This document shows, piece after piece, positions 8,267-15,602 of a stretch of 64,000 nucleotides of DNA. Origin of the DNA: a virus; IMG/VR virus record IMGVR_UViG_3300047678_000169, positions 1-64,000 of that record; one strand, written 5' to 3'. Made by a program: the position numbers and the translations under genes. The first letter of the stretch is position 1, and every line of letters starts with the position of its first letter. The notes below the pieces were generated by a model. That model searched no databases. It had not been told where the DNA came from and saw nothing but the letters and a program-made list of their open reading frames with translations.

Positions 8267-8803
8267 TTAGCGATATTCTGGTTTTAGTAATCTCCACTTA
8301 TCTCCGTCGATTGGTTTTTCTCCCGAATCGATTTTTTTCAACATAGAAACGATTTCGTCAACGCTGTTGTAAATATACTTGTGAGGAAACATAGCTAAGA
8401 GCCAAAGAGGACACAGTTTCTTCCCACCTTCGATGGATATGAAAACTGGCTTTTTCATGCGACATGATGTTACCAGCTCTTCTGCGCTTCCCCAAGAAGC
8501 AACGGTTGGCTTGATGTGAGCCACCAAGAAATCTGAAATGTCGCATAATCTCAAATCATAATTGCGGACAGGCTTCATTCTCTCCGTAACTTCATCATAT
8601 TTTTCAGCCGCCATTAGGTCAGCCAATTTGGCTCGTGTTCCTTCATCCTCTGGCGTATCGTCCATGAACGGCTTTTTATATGGGTCAAATGTAATGACTC
8701 CAAGCTTGTCCATTTCTTTTGTAAAGTCTTCTCTCCAACCTCTTCCATTGGCATATTGCATGTGCCCAATGGTATAAACTTTTGTTTTATGTAATATTCC
8801 CAT
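8267..8803 (-). CDS. Nucleoside 2-deoxyribosyltransferase-like protein
   Basis: 178 residues. N-terminal VYTIGHMQYANGRGWREDF matches the nucleotide-binding loop of the family, TFDPYKKPF (about 39-47) follows, and NYDLRLCDISDFLVAHI (about 79-95) with SWGSAEELVTS (104-114) carries the expected Asp and the SxGSxxE motif with its catalytic-type glutamate. The known reaction is transfer of deoxyribose between bases. In phages it can serve salvage or base-modification pathways, or act on NAD-like ligands, so the substrate is open. The start is preceded by a 12-bp near-perfect inverted repeat (8808-8836). The 3' end abuts the AAA gene by one base. Confidence 0.75.
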   Translation of the reverse strand: MGILHKTKVYTIGHMQYANGRGWREDFTKEMDKLGVITFDPYKKPFMDDTPEDEGTRAKLADLMAAEKYDEVTERMKPVRNYDLRLCDISDFLVAHIKPTVASWGSAEELVTSCRMKKPVFISIEGGKKLCPLWLLAMFPHKYIYNSVDEIVSMLKKIDSGEKPIDGDKWRLLKPEYR

Positions 8804-8807
8804 GAGA

Positions 8808-8836
8808 CAGAATCATTTCATATAGAAGTGATTCTG
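8808..8836 (-). promoter_or_regulatory. Inverted repeat before the deoxyribosyltransferase-like gene
   Basis: Arms cagaatcatttc and gaagtgattctg pair over 12 positions with one mismatch around a 5-base centre. On the minus strand it is not followed by a T-run, so an operator or mRNA hairpin near the ATG is more likely than a terminator. A TTGACA at 8839-8834 overlaps one arm and lies 30 bases before the ATG, but its -10 box is poor. Confidence 0.4.
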
Positions 8837-8851
8837 TCAATGTATAATAAC

Positions 8852-9970
8852 TTAAACAGCAGAGCCGGACGCTGGCGATTCAATCTTTATCACCGCTACT
8901 GGATTCACATCAGTTGGTAGTCGTCCGACTTCCATGAGAGTTGTTTTAATAACATTTTCAATGGCCTTATCTGTGACCTCTGTGATACTTCCATCAGCAT
9001 TTTTAACGTATTTTGTATTCCACGCTTTAACGTTGTTTTTGATTGTTGTGCTTCCTTTTTCAATGTCATCTTGAATTGCACTAACCAAATTTTTGTTTGT
9101 TTTGCTCAATAGATTGTGCTTATAGGCGAACACAGCTGCGGCTATCAATACCACAACCAAGATAGCAACTGCTATCATCCAACCTTCGATGAATGGAATT
9201 GCTACTACAGCAAGACCAAGAACCGAACCAATGATGATGAACAATTGTTTTCCCACAGGGGAATATACAGCTCCAGCTATACACAACAGAGCTCCAATAC
9301 CACATGCCCACATCAACTTTGTTTTTAGACGTTCGATGGCTGCTTGTTTATCAGCTCTTTCTTTTTCCAATGCAATGATTCGATTGTTGACACCATTCAA
9401 CTCATCTTGTTTTTCATCCACTTTCTTTCTCCAAGCTGCATCTTTTGCAGCGAAATCTTTTACCATTTGGTCGATGACGGCCTGTTGCTTAACCTTTTCT
9501 TCAGCGATTTTTGTATTTTCTGCCTTCATGGCGTCGCTGTTAGCTTTCAATTGTTCTAAGCTGGTTTTTGTTTCATCAAGTTCAGCTTGTAATCTTTCAT
9601 TTTCTCTTTGAATAGCTTCATAAGTTGGTGCTTTACCAATTGCGGATTGAGCTTCCAATACTCTATTGTGAATGATGAGGTCAAGACGAACTGGCTTTGT
9701 ATAAAAGCTAAATCCTCTGTCTGCTCCATATAAGCTGTTGGCTGCTGCTTGAAGTTGGTTGTCTTGAGCTTTTATTACCACATCCTTTTGATTAGATATG
9801 TCATTAACTGATTTAACAACTTCTTCTTGATGTTGTTTTTTCAGTTCAGCTATTTGCTGCTCTACCTTTGATTTTGATTCATAAGGAATTGATACACATC
9901 CCTTGAAATTGAATCCCATAGTGAAGAACATCATCACCATCAATAAAATTTGAATATAACCTTTTTTCAT
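8852..9970 (-). CDS. Exported/membrane coiled-coil protein with central membrane segments
   Basis: 372 residues. N-terminal signal-like helix (residues 4-20) ends at FNFKGC, a poor match to a lipobox, then about 180 residues of coiled coil (AELKKQHQEEV, ENERLQAELDETK, AALEKERADKQA). Two or three strong membrane helices follow at about 218-285 (GIGALLCIAGAVY, IIIGSVLGLAVVAIPF, VAILVVVLIAAAVFA), then a soluble C-terminal tail. This fits a host-envelope or virion-internal membrane protein, for example an infection or lysis factor, but no family is recognised. An AGAGG sits at proper distance before ATG 9970. Confidence 0.7.
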   Translation of the reverse strand: MKKGYIQILLMVMMFFTMGFNFKGCVSIPYESKSKVEQQIAELKKQHQEEVVKSVNDISNQKDVVIKAQDNQLQAAANSLYGADRGFSFYTKPVRLDLIIHNRVLEAQSAIGKAPTYEAIQRENERLQAELDETKTSLEQLKANSDAMKAENTKIAEEKVKQQAVIDQMVKDFAAKDAAWRKKVDEKQDELNGVNNRIIALEKERADKQAAIERLKTKLMWACGIGALLCIAGAVYSPVGKQLFIIIGSVLGLAVVAIPFIEGWMIAVAILVVVLIAAAVFAYKHNLLSKTNKNLVSAIQDDIEKGSTTIKNNVKAWNTKYVKNADGSITEVTDKAIENVIKTTLMEVGRLPTDVNPVAVIKIESPASGSAV

Positions 9971-9975
9971 AATGT

Positions 9976-10512
9976 TTACCTCTTTTGAAGAGAAATTGCT
10001 GCTATTTGGCCGATAAATTGATTCACTGGGTCAGCTATGGTCTTGTCAAACTGTTCTGGAGATTCACCACGGCGTTGCATAAGTCTATCTAATTTTGAAT
10101 CTACCATCTTTGGAGTGGCTGAAACTGCTGCTGGAGCGTCTGTGAATGGGAGAGTCTTCTTTAGAGCTACATGGTTTGGCATCTCAGCTCCGGTGTTTTG
10201 ATGAATGATAACTCCATCTTGTTTTACATCTTCCGGGGCTGGTTGCTTTGGAAGGGTCTTCTTACTGTAATCTCCGTGGTTGCCCTTTTCATTTTTCACA
10301 ACATTACCAACAGAACCAATGGTCGTTGCTTCCTCTTGTCCACAACAGCTATCATCTTCGTCAGCAACCAATCCTGCATTAAGCATGGAAGTATAATAGT
10401 TAGGGTCTTCTCCAATATGAGCACTAGCTATTTTGGCTGCAAGAGCGTGGTCTTGAGTGTGAACTTCTTCTAATTCAATACCAATCTTAAATTCTTTTTC
10501 TTGTTTGTTCAT
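9976..10512 (-). CDS. Hypothetical protein, probably virion-associated
   Basis: 178 residues. The first 40 residues contain EEVHTQDHALAAKIASAHIG and EDPNYYTSM, a short pattern (E-H-T...A...IA..H..EdP.YY) that recurs in small phage proteins of unknown function. The middle is low in hydrophobics with an acidic Cys pair (DDSCCGQEE); the C-terminus is basic and helical. Placed between the membrane coiled-coil gene and the 2H protein with short gaps. No function assigned. Confidence 0.6.
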   Translation of the reverse strand: MNKQEKEFKIGIELEEVHTQDHALAAKIASAHIGEDPNYYTSMLNAGLVADEDDSCCGQEEATTIGSVGNVVKNEKGNHGDYSKKTLPKQPAPEDVKQDGVIIHQNTGAEMPNHVALKKTLPFTDAPAAVSATPKMVDSKLDRLMQRRGESPEQFDKTIADPVNQFIGQIAAISLQKR

Positions 10513-10514
10513 GA

Positions 10515-11498
10515 TTATTTCTGGCTATCAAAATACTGGTGTAGGTCGGAGTAGTATTTTGGTTGGGTTGTGAGATTTTTGATAACGACTTTTCTAGCCG
10601 CTTCTTTGTCAGGAAAATCCATCTTCGGCATTTCATACCTCAAACCAGCTCTTATTTCATCTGGTGAGAATCTTGGGTCTTGTAAATCTTCATCATTGAT
10701 TGTGTCATATGGGTCGATTCCTTGAATAAGATTGGCAGAACCTGGCTTGTCTCTATAATTGCTTTTGGTACCGTAGTTAGCCAATCTGTGAATGGACTGT
10801 GGGGAGGATGGAGTTGCTGACCACCCAGTAGCGGCTATGGAACCGCCTGCAGCTCCTCCATATCCTCCACCAGCTCCATATTCAGTTACGGATTTCTCCG
10901 GAACCTTCATTGGAATTGATTCTTTCTGCCTTGTTTCATTACTATACAAGAAAGTCTTGAAAGCAAATTTCATTCCTACGAATCTGTTGTCGTTGGTGAA
11001 TTCGGCTCCAGCTCCTTTCTTCAGATAACAAAGAGTGACATGAGGCTTGTAGCTTGGATAATCGTTATGATACTCAACAGTATCTCTTAAAAATTTATTG
11101 ATACGGGTCAAATATGGACTAGCTACGTCAATTTTGAGAACATCAAATTCAGGAGTTTCAAACTTGGTGATGGCTCCCAATGTGGCGGTAATTTGGCCAG
11201 GAATCTTTCTCAACAATGCCTTTGCTTTTTCTTCTTCCATTGTATCGATACCATACAACACCGTTACGTGAGGGTGTTTGGTTTTTCCATATTCAGGATT
11301 TGTTGGTTCGTAAATAATCTCTTCTGGTATCGAAGCGATGTAATCCATCAACTGTTTGAATCTTGGAATTTCGACCATGACGGTGTGAACATCTTCCATT
11401 TCTAGTAAGAGGTCTGAAAAATATTCAATATAAACGGAATTATCCACGGAGAACTTGTTTTTGAGGTTTTGAAATAGCTTCACTTCTGTCTCCAACAC
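10515..11498 (-). CDS. 2H phosphoesterase (LigT/CPDase-like) domain protein
   Basis: 327 residues if the GTG at 11498 is used; a GTG at 11447, overlapping the upstream stop, or ATG 11399 are alternatives because the 11498 start overlaps the preceding gene by 59 bases. Two His-x-Thr motifs, HVT at residues 77-79 and HVT at 153-155, are 76 residues apart and each sits in a PHVTxxY-type strand, the signature of 2H phosphoesterases (RNA ligase/cyclic phosphodiesterase fold). The C-terminal half has a Gly/Ala-rich linker (about 215-232) and an uncharacterised tail domain. By family it could hydrolyse 2',3'-cyclic or 2'-5' linkages; an anti-CBASS function like T4 Acb1 is a hypothesis. Confidence 0.7.
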   Translation of the reverse strand: MLETEVKLFQNLKNKFSVDNSVYIEYFSDLLLEMEDVHTVMVEIPRFKQLMDYIASIPEEIIYEPTNPEYGKTKHPHVTVLYGIDTMEEEKAKALLRKIPGQITATLGAITKFETPEFDVLKIDVASPYLTRINKFLRDTVEYHNDYPSYKPHVTLCYLKKGAGAEFTNDNRFVGMKFAFKTFLYSNETRQKESIPMKVPEKSVTEYGAGGGYGGAAGGSIAATGWSATPSSPQSIHRLANYGTKSNYRDKPGSANLIQGIDPYDTINDEDLQDPRFSPDEIRAGLRYEMPKMDFPDKEAARKVVIKNLTTQPKYYSDLHQYFDSQK

Positions 11499-11664
11499 GA
11501 CCCTTAATCATTTGAAGAGCAACTCTTGGGTCCATGTTTCCACAATTGACACCAAGAATTCCATGACGAGTGCAATACTCTTCGAGGTCTTTTTGAGCAC
11601 CATCATCACGCCTAACTTCTGGCGCAACGTTTTTCATGAGAGCTTTAATCGGGTCGAATTGCAT
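11440..11664 (-). CDS. Small hypothetical protein
   Basis: 74 residues, MQFDPIKALMKN... with a charged middle and the phrase YCTRHGILGVNCGNMDP. The ATG lies 3 bases beyond a TATTTATA octamer. Its end overlaps the 2H-domain gene. The sequence repeatedly pairs short helices with Asp/Arg-rich turns; no family recognised. Confidence 0.6.
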   Translation of the reverse strand: MQFDPIKALMKNVAPEVRRDDGAQKDLEEYCTRHGILGVNCGNMDPRVALQMIKGRVGDRSEAISKPQKQVLRG

Positions 11665-11667
11665 TGC

Positions 11668-11675
11668 TATAAATA
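11668..11675 (-). promoter_or_regulatory. TA(T/C)TTATA motif before the 11440-11664 gene
   Basis: Minus strand ATATTTATAGCAATG: octamer ends 3 bases before the start codon. Recurrent motif in the window; function inferred. Confidence 0.4.
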
Positions 11676-11681
11676 TGTAAA

Positions 11682-12119
11682 TTAGTAACTTCCCAATCCA
11701 AGATACTTCTTTTGTTCTGGCGTAAGTTGACTTTTTATAAACTCCTTAACGATTCGGCCTGACATAGCATTTGCCTCGTCTTCAATGTCTCCGCCAATTT
11801 CTGGAACCGGCTTATCGACTCTACCCTCATAATCTTGTTTTTGGTGAGTCATTTCGTGAGCGATGGTTCGGGCATAATCTATCAGATGTCTATTTTCCAC
11901 TATTACGCTGATGACATCGTTGCTCGGTTGGTATGCTCCTGTTGTGATTGGCTCATTTGGAGAGGCATGTAGAAGCCTAATGATTATCGGTTTATCGTCT
12001 ATACCTAATTTATTTGCTGCGAATGTTACAAATTGAACCAACAACTTTAAAGTTTCAGCTTCAACCTGTGGTAATTCTTTGGTCTTAAATAAACGAATGT
12101 TGAGTTGGGACTTTGACAT
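11682..12119 (-). CDS. Zincin-like metallopeptidase
   Basis: 145 residues from ATG 12119. An ATG at 12152 is open in frame but lies upstream of the TATTTATA octamer at 12134-12141, so I prefer MSKSQL. The HExxH zinc motif HEMTH is at 88-92 and an acidic stretch DIEDEANA follows at 111-118, where a third zinc ligand would be expected about 20 residues after HExxH. The C-terminus is helical. Related short zincins are common in phages and may process virion or host proteins; the target is unknown. Transcribed divergently from the GMP-reductase-like gene. Confidence 0.7.
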   Translation of the reverse strand: MSKSQLNIRLFKTKELPQVEAETLKLLVQFVTFAANKLGIDDKPIIIRLLHASPNEPITTGAYQPSNDVISVIVENRHLIDYARTIAHEMTHQKQDYEGRVDKPVPEIGGDIEDEANAMSGRIVKEFIKSQLTPEQKKYLGLGSY

Positions 12120-12133
12120 ATATACTTCTTGCC

Positions 12134-12141
12134 TATAAATA
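12134..12141 (-). promoter_or_regulatory. TA(T/C)TTATA motif before the zincin gene
   Basis: Minus strand TATATTTATAGGCAAGAAG lies 15 bases before ATG 12119 in the divergent intergenic region. Its position decides the zincin start in favour of 12119. Because the region is divergent, use by the plus-strand gene cannot be excluded. Confidence 0.4.
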
Positions 12142-12145
12142 TAAG

Positions 12146-12174
12146 TTGACATCGGTAATGTGGTCGTTTAATCT
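12146..12174 (+). promoter_or_regulatory. Sigma70-like promoter for the GMP-reductase-like gene
   Basis: TTGACA (12146-12151), 17-base spacer, TAATCT (12169-12174); the ATG starts 9 bases after the -10 box. Box quality is good and the gene is an isolated plus-strand unit, so a dedicated promoter is expected. The leader would be only 2-4 bases. Confidence 0.65.
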
Positions 12175-12183
12175 TCGTCACGT

Positions 12184-13191
12184 ATGGAAAAATACTACTC
12201 TTATCAAGAAGTCTTTCTTGAACCAAAGTTTTCAGAATATCGTTCACGCAGTGAAGTTGACACTTCAGTAAAAATAGGAGGGAAGGTATTTAAGCTGCCG
12301 ATTATTCCAGCCAACATGAAATGTGTCATGGACGTTGATAGGGCAAGATGGATGAGTGAAAATGATTATTTCTACATCATGCATCGATTTGGTAAGAAAA
12401 ATTCTTTGACCCACGAACAGGTAGATTTGGATAACAAAGAATTCGTTGCCATAGCTAATTTAGAAAAATGGAAAACTATTAGCATCAGTTTGGGAGTTAT
12501 TGAAAGAGACAGAGATTTTCTAAATTTCTGTGCAGCGAGGGAATTAAGAATTGATTTCATAACTCTGGACATCGCTCATGGTCATTCAGTTGCTATGAGA
12601 GATATGTTGAAATTCGTTCGTAGTCACAGATACTATAAGAATGTTGTGGTGATAGCCGGAAACATTGCTTCTGCTCAAGCGGCCAAGGATTTGGCTAGTT
12701 GGGGTGCTAGTATCATTAAGGTTGGTATTGCTCAAGGTGGAGCGTGCACGACATTTGGAAAAACTGGCTTCGGTTCGCCGATGTTTAGCATTGTAAAAAA
12801 ATGTGCCAGCGCTTCGTGGATTCCAATCATTGCAGATGGTGGAATCAGAACCAATGGAGATATAGCTAAAGCTTTGTCGGCGGGAGCTCAGTTAGTTATG
12901 GCTGGAGGATTGTTCGCCGCTACAAAGGATAGTCCGGCCGTCACCGTTTATAAACCATATGACGGTATTGGAAGACACGAATCCATTGCAACTCATAAAA
13001 TTTATTACGGTTCTGCGTCTGAGGATAACACTCACAGCACCCACCACATCGAAGGAACTAGAATCAATCTTCCTATTGATAGATGGACTTATGCTGAAAA
13101 ATTGATTGAAATCCAAGAAGACCTACAGAGTTCGATTTCGTATGCAGGCGGAGATTTAACCACGGCTGTTTGGGGAGTCAGAACAGCTTAA
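12184..13191 (+). CDS. GMP reductase / IMP dehydrogenase family enzyme
   Basis: 335 residues, TIM-barrel without the CBS domains found in most IMP dehydrogenases, so closer in size to GMP reductase (about 347). The catalytic loop reads KVGIAQGGACTTFGKTGFG with Cys at 188; DGGIRTNGDIAKALSAGA (about 220-237) is the phosphate-binding site, and YYGSASE near 279 matches the C-terminal GMP-binding segment. Reaction by family: NADPH-dependent GMP to IMP (GuaC) or the reverse-direction IMP oxidation. It would adjust purine pools during infection. The only isolated plus-strand gene in the first 43 kb; its 3' end overlaps the convergent FecR-like gene by 14 bases. Confidence 0.85.
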   Translation: MEKYYSYQEVFLEPKFSEYRSRSEVDTSVKIGGKVFKLPIIPANMKCVMDVDRARWMSENDYFYIMHRFGKKNSLTHEQVDLDNKEFVAIANLEKWKTISISLGVIERDRDFLNFCAARELRIDFITLDIAHGHSVAMRDMLKFVRSHRYYKNVVVIAGNIASAQAAKDLASWGASIIKVGIAQGGACTTFGKTGFGSPMFSIVKKCASASWIPIIADGGIRTNGDIAKALSAGAQLVMAGGLFAATKDSPAVTVYKPYDGIGRHESIATHKIYYGSASEDNTHSTHHIEGTRINLPIDRWTYAEKLIEIQEDLQSSISYAGGDLTTAVWGVRTA

Positions 13192-13825
13192 CGGAATATT
13201 TTCCGTCATTGAGCGACCAAACGATAGACTGCTTTGGTTCTAAACTCTTTACTTCTTCCCATTTAGCCAAATCTCCAGCCACAATTGGATATTTTCTAAT
13301 GACAATATTCTTGTCCCCATCGGCGCCGGTGACAATAGCTTCTTCGCCGGCCTCAACTACTGTGATTTTGAAGTTTAAGGAATTGGTTAGATTTAACTTT
13401 CCTTCGTAACACTTGATATAAGTAGAAGAGGTTCCGGTTTCGACTGAAAAAGCTGTGGAATGGACTTCTATTTCGGCCGCCGATGTTTTTATTAGAAACA
13501 CTGACATGTCATTTGGAAGAGACTTGAGCTTAAAATATCCAATTCCATCGAACAGTTCCATGTTCATATATGAAACATCAGAATTTTCTTGGTGCTCCAA
13601 AGCCTTTTTCTCAAAGTGTAATTCCGCCAGTTTAGTCAACCAAACTTCACTGTCATTTGAGAATAATACCCTAGCGTAGTCTGAGGAGGGTGATTGTAGG
13701 GTTATTGCTTTCTCAAACGTGGTCGTTTGGCCATCGTGATAGAATGACCCTACCAAAAATTTTGGTTTAGCCTGACCCAACAAAGCGGTCAGTAAGAAGA
13801 GACATAAAAATAACGTTTTTCTCAT
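13178..13825 (-). CDS. Exported FecR-like domain protein
   Basis: 215 residues. Signal peptide MRKTLFLCLFLLTALLGQAK with likely cleavage after GQA (residue 19). Middle region FLIKTSAAEIEVHSTAFSVE, followed by TYIKCYEGKLNLTN and VVEAGEEAIVT, matches the FecR domain (xVxTPxxxIxVxGTxFxV ... VxxGxVxV ... AGE). In bacteria FecR domains sense or assemble envelope components and are common in PVC-group genomes. A phage copy may act in the periplasm on the host envelope (inference). Convergent with the GMP-reductase-like gene. Preceded by a TATTTATT octamer. Confidence 0.7.
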   Translation of the reverse strand: MRKTLFLCLFLLTALLGQAKPKFLVGSFYHDGQTTTFEKAITLQSPSSDYARVLFSNDSEVWLTKLAELHFEKKALEHQENSDVSYMNMELFDGIGYFKLKSLPNDMSVFLIKTSAAEIEVHSTAFSVETGTSSTYIKCYEGKLNLTNSLNFKITVVEAGEEAIVTGADGDKNIVIRKYPIVAGDLAKWEEVKSLEPKQSIVWSLNDGKYSVKLF

Positions 13826-13859
13826 ATCAATAAATAGAGAAAAACGGTTATATTAAGTA

Positions 13860-14039
13860 TCAATCTTCGGGCTTATCTTTCTTAGAAGGAGACTTGCTAC
13901 CGTGTCCATGCGACTTTCCAGATTTCTTCTTGTGATGATTCAGCTTTTCAAATTTCACTGTTTCAATTTCATCAAGAGCGTCCAGATTTTCTACATCGAC
14001 TCGATAATCGTCTTTGTATCTATTACCGTTTTTACTCAT
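13860..14039 (-). CDS. Small basic/acidic hypothetical protein, 59 aa
   Basis: MSKNGNRYKDDYRVDVENLD at the start, and a Lys/His/Ser-rich end (HHKKKSGKSHGHGSKSPSKK). The charge-segregated tail suggests nucleic-acid or virion association, but nothing specific is recognised. Start lies 5 bases after a TATTTATT octamer. Confidence 0.5.
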   Translation of the reverse strand: MSKNGNRYKDDYRVDVENLDALDEIETVKFEKLNHHKKKSGKSHGHGSKSPSKKDKPED

Positions 14040-14056
14040 ACAGAAATAAATAGTGA

Positions 14057-14635
14057 TTAAACTTTCTTTTCGTCAGTTGAACCAAAGCCTCCACCACGAT
14101 TTTCTCCGGGTAAGTCATCAACTCTATGAAATTCTATGTCATGAGTTTGAACTGGGAGTAATTGAGCAATCTTATCTCCCTTTGAATACATTCTACGTAA
14201 ATCATAATTACCTACAATTTGTGTGAATGGTTCAATACCGACCAATTTTAGGTCTTCTGGCTGCCAAATGTATTTGAATCTTACCAACACCTGATTGTGA
14301 TACCCTCTGTCGATTAGTCCAATCGAATTGGCTAAAACAAAATTTGTCTTTGACGATATACTTGACCTTGGGCGAAGGTCTGTGTGAAAATTGGTGTAAT
14401 TATCAGAGTTGAAAGCGCTTTCAGTATATATAGGAGACTTTGTTTCTGGAACAAAATATAAATTGGTTTCGTATTCAACATAATCTATTCTCCCAACATG
14501 GCCGTCCGCCTTCGGATTTGCATACACAACTTTTGGTCCGGATGTTGCGGTTACGTCATAACCAGCATCGGTTTCGTTAGCTCTTGAAGGAATGATTATA
14601 TCCTTGGTGTTCTTTAAGTAATATTTTACTTTCAT
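14057..14635 (-). CDS. dut: dUTP diphosphatase-like (dUTPase)
   Basis: 192 residues, somewhat longer than the usual ~150 because of inserted loops. Family motifs in order: DAGYDV (23-28, motif I), PRSSI (89-93, motif II), SIGLIDRGYHNQ (104-115, motif III, with the conserved Asp), GDKIAQLLP (153-161, motif IV), and the glycine-rich C-terminal arm GGGFGST (181-187, motif V). It hydrolyses dUTP to dUMP and pyrophosphate, keeping uracil out of phage DNA and feeding dTMP synthesis. Fits with the dCMP deaminase and deoxynucleotide kinase further right. ATG 14635; ends in a short gap before the 59-aa gene. Confidence 0.9.
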   Translation of the reverse strand: MKVKYYLKNTKDIIIPSRANETDAGYDVTATSGPKVVYANPKADGHVGRIDYVEYETNLYFVPETKSPIYTESAFNSDNYTNFHTDLRPRSSISSKTNFVLANSIGLIDRGYHNQVLVRFKYIWQPEDLKLVGIEPFTQIVGNYDLRRMYSKGDKIAQLLPVQTHDIEFHRVDDLPGENRGGGFGSTDEKKV

Positions 14636-14638
14636 AAA

Positions 14639-15349
14639 TTAGTCTTTTGATTTTTTGCAACTGAAATACCAGTTCCAGCTATCCAACAGTGAATCTGGTA
14701 GAAGCTCTTCGGAAGATTGTCTTGGTAAAGCCTGACACTTTAGCGGAGACATGCCAAGACCGTCCACAGGCCACCCGTGAACTTTGCAGAAATACACCCA
14801 ATTGTCAAAGTCAAACAATCCTCTGTAGATGAATCCATGACCCATTCTCCAATTTGGAACAGAAACGAAGAAGCCGGCTACATCTTTTGTAATTGAGCGA
14901 GCCTTATACAATACATCAGATGGATTAGCAATATGCTCCAAGAAGTCGTTGGCTATAACCAAATCATAGTCGGTGTCTAATCCGGTGGTATCAAATTGAT
15001 TCATGAGGTTCTTGACAAAAAACTTTCCCTTATATCCTCTCTTAGTATGCTCGTCACTTGCCGCTTGTTTATCAACGTAGGTATAAGTGAATGTGGGATT
15101 TGTCTCCAATATAACCTGACCGAGGCGGCCTGGACCAGACCCCAACTCAAGAATCTTAGAATAGCCTTCTTTCTTACAAACCTCACTGATGAGCTTAGCT
15201 TCATGTTTATATCTATTTTCCCAGACATCTTCCATGTCTCTGGTTTGTCCATTGCTCGCATCCCATTCTTGAGGAATTAAGATATGTTTATCACGAAATT
15301 CTCCGTAATTTTTAAGATTGTCTTCTTCTTTTGTTCGTATTAATGCCAT
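14639..15349 (-). CDS. SAM-dependent class I methyltransferase
   Basis: 236 residues. Motif I ILELGSGPGRLG (about 66-77) binds S-adenosylmethionine; TYVDKQAA is the strand-2 acidic position, and DLVIANDFLEHI (about 125-136) is the motif IV region typical of Methyltransf_11/12-type small-molecule and glycan methyltransferases. First gene of the glycan region after dut, 2-3 bases from its neighbours. Substrate unknown; a sugar residue is the most likely from context. Confidence 0.75.
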   Translation of the reverse strand: MALIRTKEEDNLKNYGEFRDKHILIPQEWDASNGQTRDMEDVWENRYKHEAKLISEVCKKEGYSKILELGSGPGRLGQVILETNPTFTYTYVDKQAASDEHTKRGYKGKFFVKNLMNQFDTTGLDTDYDLVIANDFLEHIANPSDVLYKARSITKDVAGFFVSVPNWRMGHGFIYRGLFDFDNWVYFCKVHGWPVDGLGMSPLKCQALPRQSSEELLPDSLLDSWNWYFSCKKSKD

Positions 15350-15350
15350 G

Positions 15351-15602
15351 TTATTCTGTCCAGGTTGGTAAGTTTAAATCTGCGCAATCTTGGGATAGGT
15401 AGCCTATGACCCAATATTTGTTGTCATTTGTTTCAAGCATCAAATAATATTTCCATCTATTTTCTGCCCAAGTTTCGTGATAAGCTATCGATAGTCTTTC
15501 ATAGTATGGACTCGAAATATGATTTTTTACATATTCAATATTTTTCAAGTCTTCAACTGAATTGAAATCGTATTCTGTTTGTTGTCTGTCTAAAAATTTC
15601 AT
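15351..15602 (-). CDS. Small hypothetical protein
   Basis: 83 residues, Tyr- and Trp-rich (YYERLSIAYHETWAENRWKYY, 21-residue core region), no signal peptide. Lies between a methyltransferase and a glycosyltransferase and overlaps the latter by 4 bases, so it belongs to that operon. No family recognised. Confidence 0.55.
   Translation of the reverse strand: MKFLDRQQTEYDFNSVEDLKNIEYVKNHISSPYYERLSIAYHETWAENRWKYYLMLETNDNKYWVIGYLSQDCADLNLPTWTE

Noticed and set aside
12134-12141. T4-type late promoters (TATAAATA) on the plus strand
   Set aside because: The octamers lie before minus-strand genes and would drive antisense RNA in that orientation. I treat them as a separate, reverse-orientation motif.
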